64,000 nt of DNA. Source: Pirellulales bacterium (GTDB taxonomy: Bacteria > Planctomycetota > Planctomycetia > Pirellulales > JACPPG01). Below are positions 8,360 through 20,008 of this stretch, one piece after another. Both the position numbers and the translations under genes were made by a program. Under the pieces are notes generated by a model. That model saw only the letters and a list, made by a program, of their open reading frames with translations, had not been told where the DNA came from and did no database searches. The stretch is taken from assembly GCA_036499395.1 (NCBI GenBank), contig DASYDW010000063.1:131911-195910 (forward strand), given 5' to 3'. The first letter of the stretch is position 1. Each line of letters begins with the position of its first letter.

Positions 8360-9172
8360 ATGGCCCCCCCATCACAACAACACGGCCGGCGATCGCCAAC
8401 TCTGATGGGGACGGCGTTTGTGATTCTCGCCGTGGTAATGCTGGCGATCTTGTTGGGACCGTTGCTGATGGATGGAAGCGAAATACTCAAGGCATTGAGG
8501 GGCGGGAGCGAGGCGCATCGCAAGGCCGATTGCCAGAATCATCTCAAGCGTATCGGCCTGGCACTGCAGAACTACTTGTCCGTCTACGGAACATTTCCGC
8601 CCGCGTACATTGCCGATAGTCACGGGCGTCTGATGCACAGTTGGCGCGTGCTGATCTTGCCCTACGCCGAGAAATGGGACAATTCATCCCACTATCAAGA
8701 GATCTACGACGCGTACGACTTCAGCGAGCCGTGGGACGGACCGGACAATCGGCGACTGCTAGAGCGCATGCCGGACATTTATCGCTGTCCCAGCGACTCA
8801 TACGCGCCGCCGGGCACGACTAACTATGTGGCAGTGATTGGCAACGAAACGGCTTGGCCGTTCTCAGCCAGCCGCGCAGCGAGTGAATTCACCGATGGCT
8901 TAGCAACCACGTTGCTCGTCGTCGAAACGACTGATCGCAACATCCCCTGGCTCGCGCCGATCGACTTGGACTTCACCTATTTCGATCCACGGATCAATCC
9001 GCCGTCGAAGTACGGCATCGCTAGTCAGCACGCCGCCCGCCAGCGGTGGCCCGGCGGTGCCATGGCCTTGATTGCCGACGGCGCCGTCCGGTATTTCGAC
9101 GACAAAACCGATCCTGCCCTCATCCGCGCTCTGCTAACGGTCGCCGGCGGCGAACCGGTCACGTTTCCCTAA
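8360..9172 (+). CDS. DUF1559-type membrane-anchored protein
   Basis: The 270-residue product has an N-terminal TM helix (GTAFVILAVVMLAILLGPLL) and the DUF1559 signature: CQNHLKRIGLALQNYLSVYGTFPPAYI, a 'SWRVLILPYAE' motif, a YRCPSD segment, TNYVAVIGNETAW and a C-terminal HAARQRWPGGAMALIADGAVRYF. This family is strongly expanded in planctomycetes and is often pilin/pseudopilin-like. This copy lacks an obvious type IV prepilin cleavage site before its TM helix. The ATG directly follows a 17-bp inverted repeat, so either translation is controlled by that hairpin or it begins at the ATG at 8405 (LMGTAFV). Role unknown; secreted structural or pseudopilin-like function is an inference. Confidence 0.8.
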   Translation: MAPPSQQHGRRSPTLMGTAFVILAVVMLAILLGPLLMDGSEILKALRGGSEAHRKADCQNHLKRIGLALQNYLSVYGTFPPAYIADSHGRLMHSWRVLILPYAEKWDNSSHYQEIYDAYDFSEPWDGPDNRRLLERMPDIYRCPSDSYAPPGTTNYVAVIGNETAWPFSASRAASEFTDGLATTLLVVETTDRNIPWLAPIDLDFTYFDPRINPPSKYGIASQHAARQRWPGGAMALIADGAVRYFDDKTDPALIRALLTVAGGEPVTFP

Positions 9173-9363
9173 CATTCCCTTTCCAGCGTGCGCGATGGAT
9201 CGGCATCGAGTGTTGCGAATACGCATGCGCCGCACAGCTCGAATACCCCAGGTGGCCGGTGGGGGCGAATTTTTGATGAAAAGTCTTGGCCGATCGCTAC
9301 AATCAACAGCCTCTTCGCGAAGACAGCTCTTCCAGCTCGACGAATTCTGCAGGAGACGGGGAC

Positions 9364-11142
<1,779 letters not shown>

Positions 11143-11186
11143 CGCGCGAAGCCTAGGCGTGCCTGCCGGCCAAGCTTGTTACGGCA

Positions 11187-12098
11187 TCAGCCGTGCAAGT
11201 TAATGCCCTGAATTACCCATCGCCCCTCTTCGTTCACGAAGGTGAATTGCACTTTGCTATCTCCGTGCTCCCGCACGAGGCGGTATGTCAGCACGAGCAC
11301 GCCGCTATTGTTGTGGGTTGACATCGATACGCCGTCCAGGGTCCACGTCTGGACGTGCCCCTGGCTCGCTTCGAAGACCTCCCACATATCGCGCAACTGT
11401 TCCTCCGAGGTAACCTCCTGGCAACGCTTCGAGCACAGGGCAAACGCCGCGTCACGATGACCTGCGTTCATCTGCTCGAAAAACTGCTCGGCCGCGACCT
11501 TGGCGGGCGCGAAGCCTTGCGCCGTGCGACAGCCGGCCACCACGACTGAGGAAATCAGCAGCCAAACCACGAAGAAGAGCGCCACCCAAGTCAGGGCGGC
11601 CCGACTGCCCCCACCCCGTTGCGACAACACAAGCATTAGCTGATCGCCGGTGAATCCTTCTTGGCGAGCGTGGGCGATCGCTTTCTGTGCGCGCGATAAA
11701 TACCAGGCGTTCGCGCCCAGGCCGCACACGATTCCGATGACGACCCTGCCGATAAAAAACGGCGCACGCTGCTTGTCAAGAAAGCCCAGGAAGATGATTT
11801 CCGACGCGATCGACAGTACAAATCCAATCACGTAAACCGCGATCGCAGCGCGATACATCCTGCGATAGGCAAACCAGAACGTGGGAAAGAAGAACGCCAT
11901 CCAATTCATGCCGACTTCGCTAGCCGGATTCTGCAGACGCGGCCCCCACTTGCGCAGAAAATAGTCGAAGTTCGGCCCGACGAAGGCTCGCAATTCGTCC
12001 ACGTTCGGGGGACTGGCATCGAGCATGGGTAGTGGCGTCGAATAACCGTGCGTGCGATACGGATTGTCGACGTCTTCGATCGCCAGGGTCTGGCTCAT
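11187..12098 (-). CDS. DUF2628-like membrane protein with C-terminal exported domain
   Basis: About 303 residues. The cytoplasmic N-terminal part contains MNWMAFFFPTFWFAYRRMYR, the DUF2628 hallmark, followed by two TM helices (AVYVIGFVLSIASEIIFLGF and IGRVVIGIVCGLGANAWYL). After a 'RGGGSRAALTWVALFFVVWLLISSVVVAGC' TM segment the C-terminal 120 residues (AAEQFFEQMNAGHRDAAFALC...VLTYRLVREHGDSKVQFTFVNEEGRWVIQG) look like a DUF4019/DUF3887-type alpha+beta domain outside the membrane. I use the ATG at 12098 (MSQTLAIED), since the longer frame from a GTG at 12293 has a basic, unconserved leader. The stop faces the sulfatase stop 45 bases away. Function unknown. Confidence 0.75.
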   Translation of the reverse strand: MSQTLAIEDVDNPYRTHGYSTPLPMLDASPPNVDELRAFVGPNFDYFLRKWGPRLQNPASEVGMNWMAFFFPTFWFAYRRMYRAAIAVYVIGFVLSIASEIIFLGFLDKQRAPFFIGRVVIGIVCGLGANAWYLSRAQKAIAHARQEGFTGDQLMLVLSQRGGGSRAALTWVALFFVVWLLISSVVVAGCRTAQGFAPAKVAAEQFFEQMNAGHRDAAFALCSKRCQEVTSEEQLRDMWEVFEASQGHVQTWTLDGVSMSTHNNSGVLVLTYRLVREHGDSKVQFTFVNEEGRWVIQGINLHG

Positions 12099-12663
12099 GA
12101 GCGATCCCCATCCCTTAACTACGGCGGGGGTCGGCGCCCCCTGTCGATTCCTCGTCGCGGCGAACAAATTTCCGATTCGGCGCGGACGCCGTTTCGTGTT
12201 TTGAAAAGGCCATTGAAAGGATAGATCAATCAGCCGAGTGGCGACGAACCGCAGCGGGCAACGAAACCCCCTGCGGGCGGACGATGATGCCACGCGGTTC
12301 GAACTGTGCCGATTCTGGCGGGCGATCGCGGCGGGTAAACACGGGGGGTGTCTCCCCTTTCACAACGTATCACCCGCACAATTTGACCGCCGGTTACAAT
12401 TACTTGCCGGCAGGGGTTGAAAAACCTCAATGCGGTCCACACCTAAGCACGATTCTACCAGTAACGTAAACGAGGTAATTCACGTAGAGATGACCGACAA
12501 GCCGACGTAAGTCTCGCATCCGCTGGTTTTTGCGCAACGCTCTGTTATGATTCTGACGGGTGTAGGGCGCAAGGATGGGCAGCGCCAAGCGGCTCTCGAC
12601 AACGGACTTCCGGCCACGCGTGGCATGCGCTGCCTGGCCGACGACTGATGGGAGCAACCCGGA
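12099..12663. other. Divergent intergenic region before the glycogen genes
   Basis: No gene is supported. It must hold the promoters of the DUF2628 gene (minus) and of glgA (plus). The best box seen for glgA is given separately. Confidence 0.4.
12543..12551 (+). promoter_or_regulatory. Candidate extended -10 box for glgA
   Basis: TG-T-TATGAT (12543-12551) matches the extended -10 pattern with five of six bases in the hexamer. The -35 region 17 bases upstream is weak. The box lies about 110 bases before the glgA ATG. Confidence 0.3.
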
Positions 12664-14151
12664 ATGAATATTCTTGTGGCCACGAGTGAAGCGGTCCCCT
12701 TCGCCAAGACAGGGGGACTGGCCGACGTCTCTGGGGCGTTGCCGCTAGAGTTGGCGCGGCTGGGGCATTCGCCCGTGGTCTTCATGCCGGCTTATCGCCA
12801 GGCGCTCTCGGCCGGACAGCCGATCGAGCAGACCTCGATTCAGCTTTCAATTCCCATCGGCACCAAGACCGTCCGTGGAAGCCTGCTGCGTAGCCGTTTT
12901 CCAGGCACGCAGGTTCCGGTGTACCTCGTCGAGCAACCGCAGTACTTTGATCGCGACGGGCTCTACGGCGCCGGCGGTCACGATTACATCGACAATTGCG
13001 AACGGTTCGTCTTCTTCTGCCGCGCGATTATGGAGTCGATCCGGCTGCTGGAGTTGCCGGTCGACGTGATCCATGCCAACGACTGGCAAACCGGGCTGCT
13101 GCCGGCACTGTTGAAAATCGAATACCGGGGCGTACCGCGCTATGAGCGGATTGCCTCGCTAATGACGATTCACAACCTGGCGTTCCAGGGACAGTTCTGG
13201 CATTGGGACATGCTGCTGACTGGGCTGGATTGGAAATACTTCAACTGGCATCAGATGGAGTTCTTCGGCAAGTTGAACCTGCTGAAGACCGGTTTGGTGT
13301 TCGCCGATGCGATCAGCACTGTCAGCCCACGCTATGCCGAAGAGATCCAGGCCTCGCCGCTGGGTTGCGGTTTGGAAGGGGTGCTGCAGCAGCGGCGCTC
13401 GGTCTTGACCGGCATCCTTAACGGCGCCGACTACACGGTCTGGAATCCCGTGACCGATCGGTTCCTGCCGGTCAATTACGACGCGGCGTCCTTCACCTCG
13501 GGCAAGGCGGCCTGCAAAGCGGCCCTGCAAACCGAGTTGGGGCTGGAACTCTCGGCCGACAAGCCGCTGATCGGCATGGTCACCCGGCTGACCGATCAAA
13601 AAGGGATGGACCTCGTCGCCAACGTCATGCAGGAATGGGTCAACTCGGCCGACGTGCAATGGGCGATCGTCGGTACCGGGGACACAAAGTACGAACAGTT
13701 TCTGACGAACCTGGCGGAACGTCATCCGCACAAGGTCGCGGCCAAGCTGCAATTCTCCGAGGCGCTCGCGCACAGGATCGAAGGGGGCGCGGACATGTTC
13801 CTGATGCCCAGCAGCTTCGAGCCGTGCGGCCTGAGCCAGCTTTACAGCTTGAAATACGGCGCCGTGCCCGTCGTCCGCGCCACAGGCGGCCTGGCCGACA
13901 CGATCGTTGATGCCACGCCCGAGGCACTGTCCGCCGGAGCGGCCAATGGTTTCAGCTTCCGCGAGTACAGCGTTCTGGCCTTGTCCGAAGCCCTGCGCCG
14001 GGCGGTGGAAATGTACCGCCAGCCGGAATTGTGGTCGCAACTGGTTTCGACCGGAATGCAGCAAGACTGGTCTTGGAAGCGCAGCGCCGAACAATACGTA
14101 AGCTTGTACCGCCGCATCAGCGCCCTGGTGCCGCAAGCCGCTTGCAGTTGA
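12664..14151 (+). CDS. glgA: Glycogen synthase
   Basis: Transfers glucose from ADP-glucose to a growing alpha-1,4-glucan in the cytoplasm. The GT5 family is shown by KTGGLADVSGALP (the K-x-G-G ADP-glucose motif at residues 15-18), HANDWQTGLLP, TIHNLAFQG, GILNGADYTVWNP and the C-terminal MPSSFEPCGLSQLYSLKYG motif with the catalytic Glu. The 495-residue length is normal. GGGAG lies about 14 bases before the ATG. It opens a + strand block with two GH57 enzymes and a nucleotidyltransferase-like gene, which supports a role in storage glucan turnover. Use of UDP- instead of ADP-glucose cannot be excluded from the sequence. Confidence 0.95.
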   Translation: MNILVATSEAVPFAKTGGLADVSGALPLELARLGHSPVVFMPAYRQALSAGQPIEQTSIQLSIPIGTKTVRGSLLRSRFPGTQVPVYLVEQPQYFDRDGLYGAGGHDYIDNCERFVFFCRAIMESIRLLELPVDVIHANDWQTGLLPALLKIEYRGVPRYERIASLMTIHNLAFQGQFWHWDMLLTGLDWKYFNWHQMEFFGKLNLLKTGLVFADAISTVSPRYAEEIQASPLGCGLEGVLQQRRSVLTGILNGADYTVWNPVTDRFLPVNYDAASFTSGKAACKAALQTELGLELSADKPLIGMVTRLTDQKGMDLVANVMQEWVNSADVQWAIVGTGDTKYEQFLTNLAERHPHKVAAKLQFSEALAHRIEGGADMFLMPSSFEPCGLSQLYSLKYGAVPVVRATGGLADTIVDATPEALSAGAANGFSFREYSVLALSEALRRAVEMYRQPELWSQLVSTGMQQDWSWKRSAEQYVSLYRRISALVPQAACS

Positions 14152-14342
14152 GAATCGCCCGCCAGGCTCGATAATCGGGTCAATCGCCGCGTGATCCAGT
14201 TCGCCGGCCGATTCGATACGAGCCGATAGACGCATGCATCGCACGCCCATGTCCGGTGGCCGCTAAAGGATTTGCCGCGGCCAAACCGGTAACGATATTC
14301 GTCGCAAGACTCGTGGGCCCGAGCCGCAAGGAGGGAATCGTT

Positions 14343-16541
14343 ATGCATGACGTAGCTCTCGCCTTTTTCTGGCACCAGCATCAACCCTACTACCCTGACG
14401 ATGTCAGCGGCGAGAATCCCATGCCGTGGGTGCGTCTGCACGCCACCAAGGATTATTGGGGCATGGCGATGTTGCTCAAGGAAGTGCCCGAGATGCACGC
14501 CACGATCAACCTCGTCCCCAGCCTGCTTGCGCAGTTGACGGCCTACACCGACCGCGGCGCCCAGGACGAGCACTTGCGCGTATCGCGACTGCCGGCCGAC
14601 ACCTTGGCCGAGGCGGACATGACGTACCTGCTCGATAATTTCTTCATGGTCCATCCGGATCACATGATCCGGCCTTACCGCCGGTATCTCGAGCTGTATC
14701 AAAAGCGCGGCGTGTCGATCGACACCGCGGCCCGAGCGGCCAAGCGATTCACGAAGCGCGACATTCTCGACCTGCAATGCTGGTCGAACCTGTCGTGGAT
14801 CCACCCGCTGGCGTTCGACCAGGATGCCGACCTGGCCGAGTTTCGCAAAAAGGGGAAGCATTGGAGCGAGGACGAAAAGCAATGGCTGCTGGCGCGACAG
14901 ATGGATCTGTTGGCCGAGGTCGTGCCGCTGCACCGCGAGTTGGCCGAAAGTGGTCAGGTCGAGCTGACGACCACCCCCTTCTACCATCCCATTCTTCCGC
15001 TCCTCTATGACAAACGTTTGGCGCGGCAGGCGATGCCGGACGTCAGCCTGCCGAAGCATCTGGAAGGGTACCGCGAGGATGCCGAGGCCCAGATCGCGCG
15101 GGCCGTCGAATATCACACCAAGTTGTTTGGCGAAAAACCGGTCGGCATGTGGCCCTCGGAAGGATCGGTATGCCAGGCCATGATCGCGGCCGTGGCCAAG
15201 GCCGGCATTCAATGGATGGCCACGGACGAGGAAATCTTGTCGGCCTCGACCGAAGGTTGGGTGTCGCGCGATGGGCATGGCTATTTGCGCAATCCAGAAA
15301 TGCTGTACCGCCCCTGGCGCGCCGAGGATAAGGGGCACGCCGTGCAGATGATCTTTCGCGATCACGCGATGAGCGATCAGATCGGCTTCCACTATCAGCG
15401 CTACCAGGCCGACCAGGCGGTCGATGACTTTATGGGCAAGGTCGAGGCCATTGGCCGCGCCACCACGGCCAACGCCGGACATCGGCCCACGCTCGTGAGC
15501 ATTATCCTCGACGGCGAAAACTGCTGGGAATACTACCCCAACAGCGGCGTTGAGTTTCTGCGTGCCCTGTACCGCCGCGCCGCGTCGCATGCCAAGGTCA
15601 CGCCGGTCCGAGTGCGCGACTATTTGGCCCGTCATCCGGCCACGGACAAAATCGGCCATTTATTCTCAGGCAGTTGGATTCAGCACAACTTTGGCATATG
15701 GATCGGGCATCCCGAGTGCAATCGCGCGTGGGACCTGCTGTTCGAGACGCGCACTCACCTGGTGCGAGCAGCGCGCATCGGCGAGAAAACAGCCGAGCAA
15801 TTGCGCGGCGCGTGGGAAGAGCTGTACATTGCCGAAGGAAGCGATTGGTTCTGGTGGTTCGGCGACGACCATTCAAGCGCTCAGGACGAGTTGTTCGACC
15901 GCTTGTTCCGCCGTCACCTGCAGAATGTCTACACGCTGCTCGACGATCCGGCCCCCACCGAACTCTCAAAGCCGATCAGCCAGGGACATCAACACGCGCG
16001 GCTGTTTACCGAGCCGACGTCGTTCTTGAACGTGCGTGTGGATGGCCGTCGCACGTACTTCGAATGGCTGAACGCCGGACACTACACAGCGTCCGGCTCA
16101 CGCGGGACCATGAGCATGGTTTCGGAAGGAAAGATCGCAGATTTTTATTTTGGATTTGACGCCGATCGTCTCTTTCTTCGCTTCGACGCCCACGGTGTTA
16201 CAATTCGCGAGCGCTTGGCCGAGGTCGACACGCTGAAGGTGACTTTCCTGCAACCCACGGGAATCGAACTTTTGATCTCGCATCCCAGTTGGCCGGAGCC
16301 GATCCTGCAACTGTATCGCAACGATGTGCCGGTCACGGCCTCGGGCGTCGAGGCCGTGGCCGATCTGATCCTGGAAGTGGTGGTGCCGTTCCGCAGCCTT
16401 GGGGTCGCCGTCGACGCGCCACTGAATTTTGTCGTCGAACTAGTATCTGGCGAGCAATCGATCGAACGCTTGCCCCACGAAGGAGCGATCGAGACGTTCG
16501 TCCCCTCGGCCGATTACGAGTTGCAAATGTGGCAAGTGTGA
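14343..16541 (+). CDS. GH57 family glycoside hydrolase (alpha-amylase type)
   Basis: A 732-residue cytoplasmic enzyme, starting MHDVALAFFWHQHQPYYPDD with an AAGGAGGG site just upstream. The GH57 regions are visible: HQHQP near residue 12, TTTPFYHPILPLL, GMWPSEGSVCQ (Glu as the expected nucleophile), SIILDGENCWEYYP (Asp as the expected acid/base) and HLFSGSWIQHNFGIWIG. The last ~150 residues form a beta-rich domain (FFEWLNAGHYTASGSRGTM...). The family cleaves or remodels alpha-1,4-glucans. It stands between glgA and a GalT-like gene, so it probably acts on the glycogen made by GlgA. Exact specificity, for example amylase or amylopullulanase, is uncertain. The paralog further on has a different GH57 subtype. 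Confidence 0.9.
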   Translation: MHDVALAFFWHQHQPYYPDDVSGENPMPWVRLHATKDYWGMAMLLKEVPEMHATINLVPSLLAQLTAYTDRGAQDEHLRVSRLPADTLAEADMTYLLDNFFMVHPDHMIRPYRRYLELYQKRGVSIDTAARAAKRFTKRDILDLQCWSNLSWIHPLAFDQDADLAEFRKKGKHWSEDEKQWLLARQMDLLAEVVPLHRELAESGQVELTTTPFYHPILPLLYDKRLARQAMPDVSLPKHLEGYREDAEAQIARAVEYHTKLFGEKPVGMWPSEGSVCQAMIAAVAKAGIQWMATDEEILSASTEGWVSRDGHGYLRNPEMLYRPWRAEDKGHAVQMIFRDHAMSDQIGFHYQRYQADQAVDDFMGKVEAIGRATTANAGHRPTLVSIILDGENCWEYYPNSGVEFLRALYRRAASHAKVTPVRVRDYLARHPATDKIGHLFSGSWIQHNFGIWIGHPECNRAWDLLFETRTHLVRAARIGEKTAEQLRGAWEELYIAEGSDWFWWFGDDHSSAQDELFDRLFRRHLQNVYTLLDDPAPTELSKPISQGHQHARLFTEPTSFLNVRVDGRRTYFEWLNAGHYTASGSRGTMSMVSEGKIADFYFGFDADRLFLRFDAHGVTIRERLAEVDTLKVTFLQPTGIELLISHPSWPEPILQLYRNDVPVTASGVEAVADLILEVVVPFRSLGVAVDAPLNFVVELVSGEQSIERLPHEGAIETFVPSADYELQMWQV

Positions 16542-16680
16542 GAGACAGTCGCCGTTAGCCGGTAGTTAGTAAGGTTAGAGGTGTCAGGCGGTCCTCGAAA
16601 TGATCCACAACTCAGCCGCTGAGCTTGCTCAAGGCTTCGCACTTCGACATTTTGTTTCGACATTAGTCATCTGAATACTC

Positions 16681-17721
16681 ATGCCTGACTTACGCAAAGA
16701 TCCGATCGTTGGCCGGTGGGTGATCATCGCCAAGAGCCGTGCCAAGCGGCCGCACGACTTCGAGACTACGCCCCGGGTGCGCGGTGGGAAGTTCTGCCCT
16801 TTCTGCGAGCACAACGAAGACAAGACACCCGGCGAGGTGCTGGCGTATCGCAAGCAAGGCTCGCTTCCCAACCGCGAAGGGTGGCGGGTCCGCGTCGTGC
16901 CGAACAAGTTTCCCGCGCTCGAGATCGAGGGGGACTTGAACAACCGCGGCGAAGGCATCTACGACATGATGCGCGGTGTCGGCGCCCACGAGGTGATCAT
17001 CGAATCGCCGCAGCATCTGCTCAGCACGGCGGACATGACCGAGGATAATCTACGCGAAGTATTCTGGGTCTATCGCGACCGGCTGATTGATCTGAAAAAA
17101 GATCGCCGCCTGGTGTACGGCATGATCTTCAAGAACGTGGGCGAGGCGGCCGGCGCATCACTGGAACACACCCACAGCCAATTGATCGTCACGCCGATCG
17201 TGCCGATCAACGTGCGCGAGGAGATGATCGGCAGCCAGGAGTTCTTCAAATTTCGCGGCCGCTGTGTGTTTTGCGACATGGTCCAACAGGAGTTGGCGAC
17301 CGAGAAGCGAATCGTGCTAGACACGCCGGGTTTTGTTGCCTTCTGCCCGTTCGCCAGCCGCTTTCCGTTCGAGACGTGGATCCTGCCCAAGGTCCACTCT
17401 AGTCATTACGAAAACATTCAGAAAAACGGCGTCGAAGACCTGGCGCGGATCATGAAGCAGGTAATGGGCAAGATCGAAGTGGCACTCGATCGGCCCGCTT
17501 ACAACTACATCTTGCACACAGGACCCTTTGACACGCAAGAACTCAATCACTATCACTGGCACATTGAGATTATTCCGCGCCTGACGAAGACCGCCGGATT
17601 CGAATGGGGCTCGGGTTTCTACATTAATCCTGTACCGCCTGAGGAAGCCGCCGCGTTTCTCCGCGAAGTCGAGGCTGACCTGCACGAGCCGCGGACTCTG
17701 CCGATCAGTCAGACTGGGTAA
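16681..17721 (+). CDS. galT: GalT-like hexose-1-phosphate uridylyl/adenylyltransferase
   Basis: 346 residues of the HIT superfamily. CPFC ([14 protein letters not shown]) is the zinc pair of GalT, NKFPAL the ribose-binding region, EHTHSQL carries the nucleophile His (HxHxQ type), and [13 protein letters not shown] closes the site. A second FCDM pair follows at GRCVFC. Typical function is transfer of UMP between UDP-glucose and galactose 1-phosphate in the Leloir pathway. No galK or galE is near, and the neighbours are glycogen enzymes, so a sugar-1-phosphate role in alpha-glucan metabolism, such as ADP-glucose phosphorylase-like activity, should be considered. The ATG at 16681 has no strong purine box. 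Confidence 0.85.
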   Translation: MPDLRKDPIVGRWVIIAKSRAKRPHDFETTPRVRGGKFCPFCEHNEDKTPGEVLAYRKQGSLPNREGWRVRVVPNKFPALEIEGDLNNRGEGIYDMMRGVGAHEVIIESPQHLLSTADMTEDNLREVFWVYRDRLIDLKKDRRLVYGMIFKNVGEAAGASLEHTHSQLIVTPIVPINVREEMIGSQEFFKFRGRCVFCDMVQQELATEKRIVLDTPGFVAFCPFASRFPFETWILPKVHSSHYENIQKNGVEDLARIMKQVMGKIEVALDRPAYNYILHTGPFDTQELNHYHWHIEIIPRLTKTAGFEWGSGFYINPVPPEEAAAFLREVEADLHEPRTLPISQTG

Positions 17722-17818
17722 ACCACGGCGGCTGAACATGTCGAACACGGACTGTCGCTGCTAGCACATCGTGATCTGAACCATCCAACGATTTCCTGTT
17801 TCTACGCCTCTCTCATTT

Positions 17819-19990
17819 ATGCCACATACGATTCGTCTGGCTCTGGTCCTGCACAATCATCAGCCGATCGGCAACTTCGACGGCGTCATGGAGCAGGCGT
17901 ATCACGATAGCTATCGGCCGTTCCTGGAAGTCTTCCGCCGCTATCCGTCGTTGAAGATTTGCCTGCACACCAGCGGCTCGTTGATGGAATGGCTCGCGGC
18001 GCGCCATCCGGAATACCTGGATGATCTGGCCGACCTGGTCGCCCAGGATCGGATCGAGATCGTCGGCGGCGCGTTCTACGAGCCGATCCTGTCGATGATC
18101 CCCCGCCGCGACCGCATTGGACAGATTCGGGCCTACACCAACTGGCTCGAGGGGCGCCTGCGGTGCAAGGTCCGCGGCATGTGGATTCCCGAGCGTGTCT
18201 GGGAACCGACCATGGTCACTGACCTGGCCGACGCCAATATTCAATACACGGTGCTCGACGACTTTCATTTTCGCAATGCCGGATTGTCGCCCGAGCTGCT
18301 GGATGGCTACTTCATCAGCGAGAACGATGGCCAGATCCTGGCGATCTTTCCCGGCAGCGAGCGGCTGCGGTACACGATCCCCTTTGCGGCCCCCGAGGCG
18401 ACGATCGACCATCTGCGCAGCATTGCCGAGCGCCGGCCCGAGGCCGTGGTCGTGTTCGGCGACGATGGCGAGAAGTTCGGTACCTGGCCCGAGACAAAGA
18501 AGCACGTGTACGAGGATGGCTGGCTCGATCGCTTCTTCCAGGCGCTCGTGGCCAACGAAAGCTGGATCAAAACCACGACGCTGGCCGACGCGGTCGACAA
18601 CGTGCCACCGAACGGCAAGATCTATCTGCCCGACAGCAGCTATCGCGAAATGACCGAATGGGCGCTGCCTACCGCGCAGCTCTTGGAGTACGAGCGCGTG
18701 CGGCACGACATGGAAAGCGACCCACGCTGGCCGGTGCTATCGCAATTTGTACGGGGCGGCTTTTGGCGGAACTTCAAAGTGAAGTACCCCGAAGCCGACG
18801 AGATGTACACGCGCATGCTGATGATCAGCCGCCGCGTGGAAGAGGCCGAGCAAAAAAGGCATGACCGTGCTCTGGTCGACGCGGCGCGCAGCGAGTTGTA
18901 CCGCGGCCAGTGCAATTGCAGCTATTGGCATGGTGCGTTCGGCGGCATCTATCTGCCCCATTTGCGTAACGCCGTTTATCGCTCGCTGATCGCAGCCGAC
19001 AATTTGCTGGATCGCGCGGCCGATCGCCAGGATACCTGGATCGAGGCCGTGGTCGGCGATTTCAATCTCGACGCTCGGCAGGAAGTCTTCCTCGCCAATG
19101 ACAAACTGGCGACGTTGATCCGGCCATGGCGCGGCGGCTTGATGTATGAGTTGGACGTCCGTTCGATCTGCCACAATCTGCTGGCCACGCTCGCCCGCCA
19201 GCCCGAAGCCTATCACCGCAAGGTATTGGCCGGGCCGAACGCGAGTTCCGATGGCGTAGGCAGCATTCACGATCGCGTGGTTTTCAAGCAGCCCGGCTTG
19301 AACGAGCGCTTGCAGTACGACAACCTGCCGCGCAAATCGCTGATCGATCACTTTCACGACAACGACGTCACGCTGGCGGCTGTTGCGTCAGGCGAGGCCG
19401 TGGAGCGCGGCGATTTCGCCAGCGGCGCTTACGACGCACGCTTGCGGCGCAACCCGAATCGTATTCAGGTGCAACTGTCGCGGCAGGGGAACGCCTGGGG
19501 GCAGTCGCTGAAAATCACCAAAGGGCTGACCCTCGAAGCCGGCAGCTCGACGATCGAGATCGCCTACATGATCGAAGGGTTGCAGCCGGATCAGTCATTC
19601 CACTTCTCCGTCGAATTCAATTTCGCCGGTTTGCCGTCCAACTGTGACGATCGATTCTTCCACGACGGCGATGGTCGTCGCTTAGGGCACCTGGGCGAGC
19701 ATCTCGATTTGCACGACACGCGCTCGCTGGGTCTGGTCGACGAATACTTGGGAATCGACGTCGGTTGGAAAGCGTCTCGCGCGAGCAACATCTGGACCTA
19801 TCCGGTGGAAACGGTCAGCCAGTCCGAAGGGGGCTTCGAGCTGGTGCATCAATCGGTCGTCGTGCAACCGCACTGGACCGTGACGCCCGACGCGTCAGGT
19901 CGCTGGAGCGTAACGATGGAACTCGCGATCGACACGGCCATGGCCGAGCGTCGCCGCGAACATCATCCGGTGGCCGTGGCGAGTTCATAG
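17819..19990 (+). CDS. GH57 4-alpha-glucanotransferase/amylase with DUF1925-1926-type C-terminus
   Basis: A 723-residue cytoplasmic enzyme. GH57 regions are LVLHNHQPIGNF near residue 10, EIVGGAFYEPIL, GMWIPERVWEP (nucleophile Glu), VVFGDDGEKFGTWP (acid/base Asp) and YRGQCNCSYWHGAFGGIYLPHLR. The C-terminal ~300 residues (ARLRRNPNRIQVQLSRQG...) match the accessory beta domain of the archaeal and planctomycete 4-alpha-glucanotransferases. It transfers maltooligosaccharide segments between glucan chains or hydrolyses them. It ends the glycogen block and faces bioD across an inverted repeat (20009-20124). The two GH57 enzymes differ in motif and in C-terminal domain, so they are not recent duplicates. 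Confidence 0.92.
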   Translation: MPHTIRLALVLHNHQPIGNFDGVMEQAYHDSYRPFLEVFRRYPSLKICLHTSGSLMEWLAARHPEYLDDLADLVAQDRIEIVGGAFYEPILSMIPRRDRIGQIRAYTNWLEGRLRCKVRGMWIPERVWEPTMVTDLADANIQYTVLDDFHFRNAGLSPELLDGYFISENDGQILAIFPGSERLRYTIPFAAPEATIDHLRSIAERRPEAVVVFGDDGEKFGTWPETKKHVYEDGWLDRFFQALVANESWIKTTTLADAVDNVPPNGKIYLPDSSYREMTEWALPTAQLLEYERVRHDMESDPRWPVLSQFVRGGFWRNFKVKYPEADEMYTRMLMISRRVEEAEQKRHDRALVDAARSELYRGQCNCSYWHGAFGGIYLPHLRNAVYRSLIAADNLLDRAADRQDTWIEAVVGDFNLDARQEVFLANDKLATLIRPWRGGLMYELDVRSICHNLLATLARQPEAYHRKVLAGPNASSDGVGSIHDRVVFKQPGLNERLQYDNLPRKSLIDHFHDNDVTLAAVASGEAVERGDFASGAYDARLRRNPNRIQVQLSRQGNAWGQSLKITKGLTLEAGSSTIEIAYMIEGLQPDQSFHFSVEFNFAGLPSNCDDRFFHDGDGRRLGHLGEHLDLHDTRSLGLVDEYLGIDVGWKASRASNIWTYPVETVSQSEGGFELVHQSVVVQPHWTVTPDASGRWSVTMELAIDTAMAERRREHHPVAVASS

Positions 19991-20008
19991 CATCTGCAAA
20001 GACGAGCT

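Noticed and set aside
13159-15659. Long minus-strand frames opposite glgA and the GH57 gene
   Set aside because: They are antisense to well-supported enzymes, are rich in His, Arg and Gly as antisense G+C-rich frames are, and match no family.
17813-18706. Minus-strand 297-codon frame
   Set aside because: Fully antisense to the glucanotransferase; no motif.
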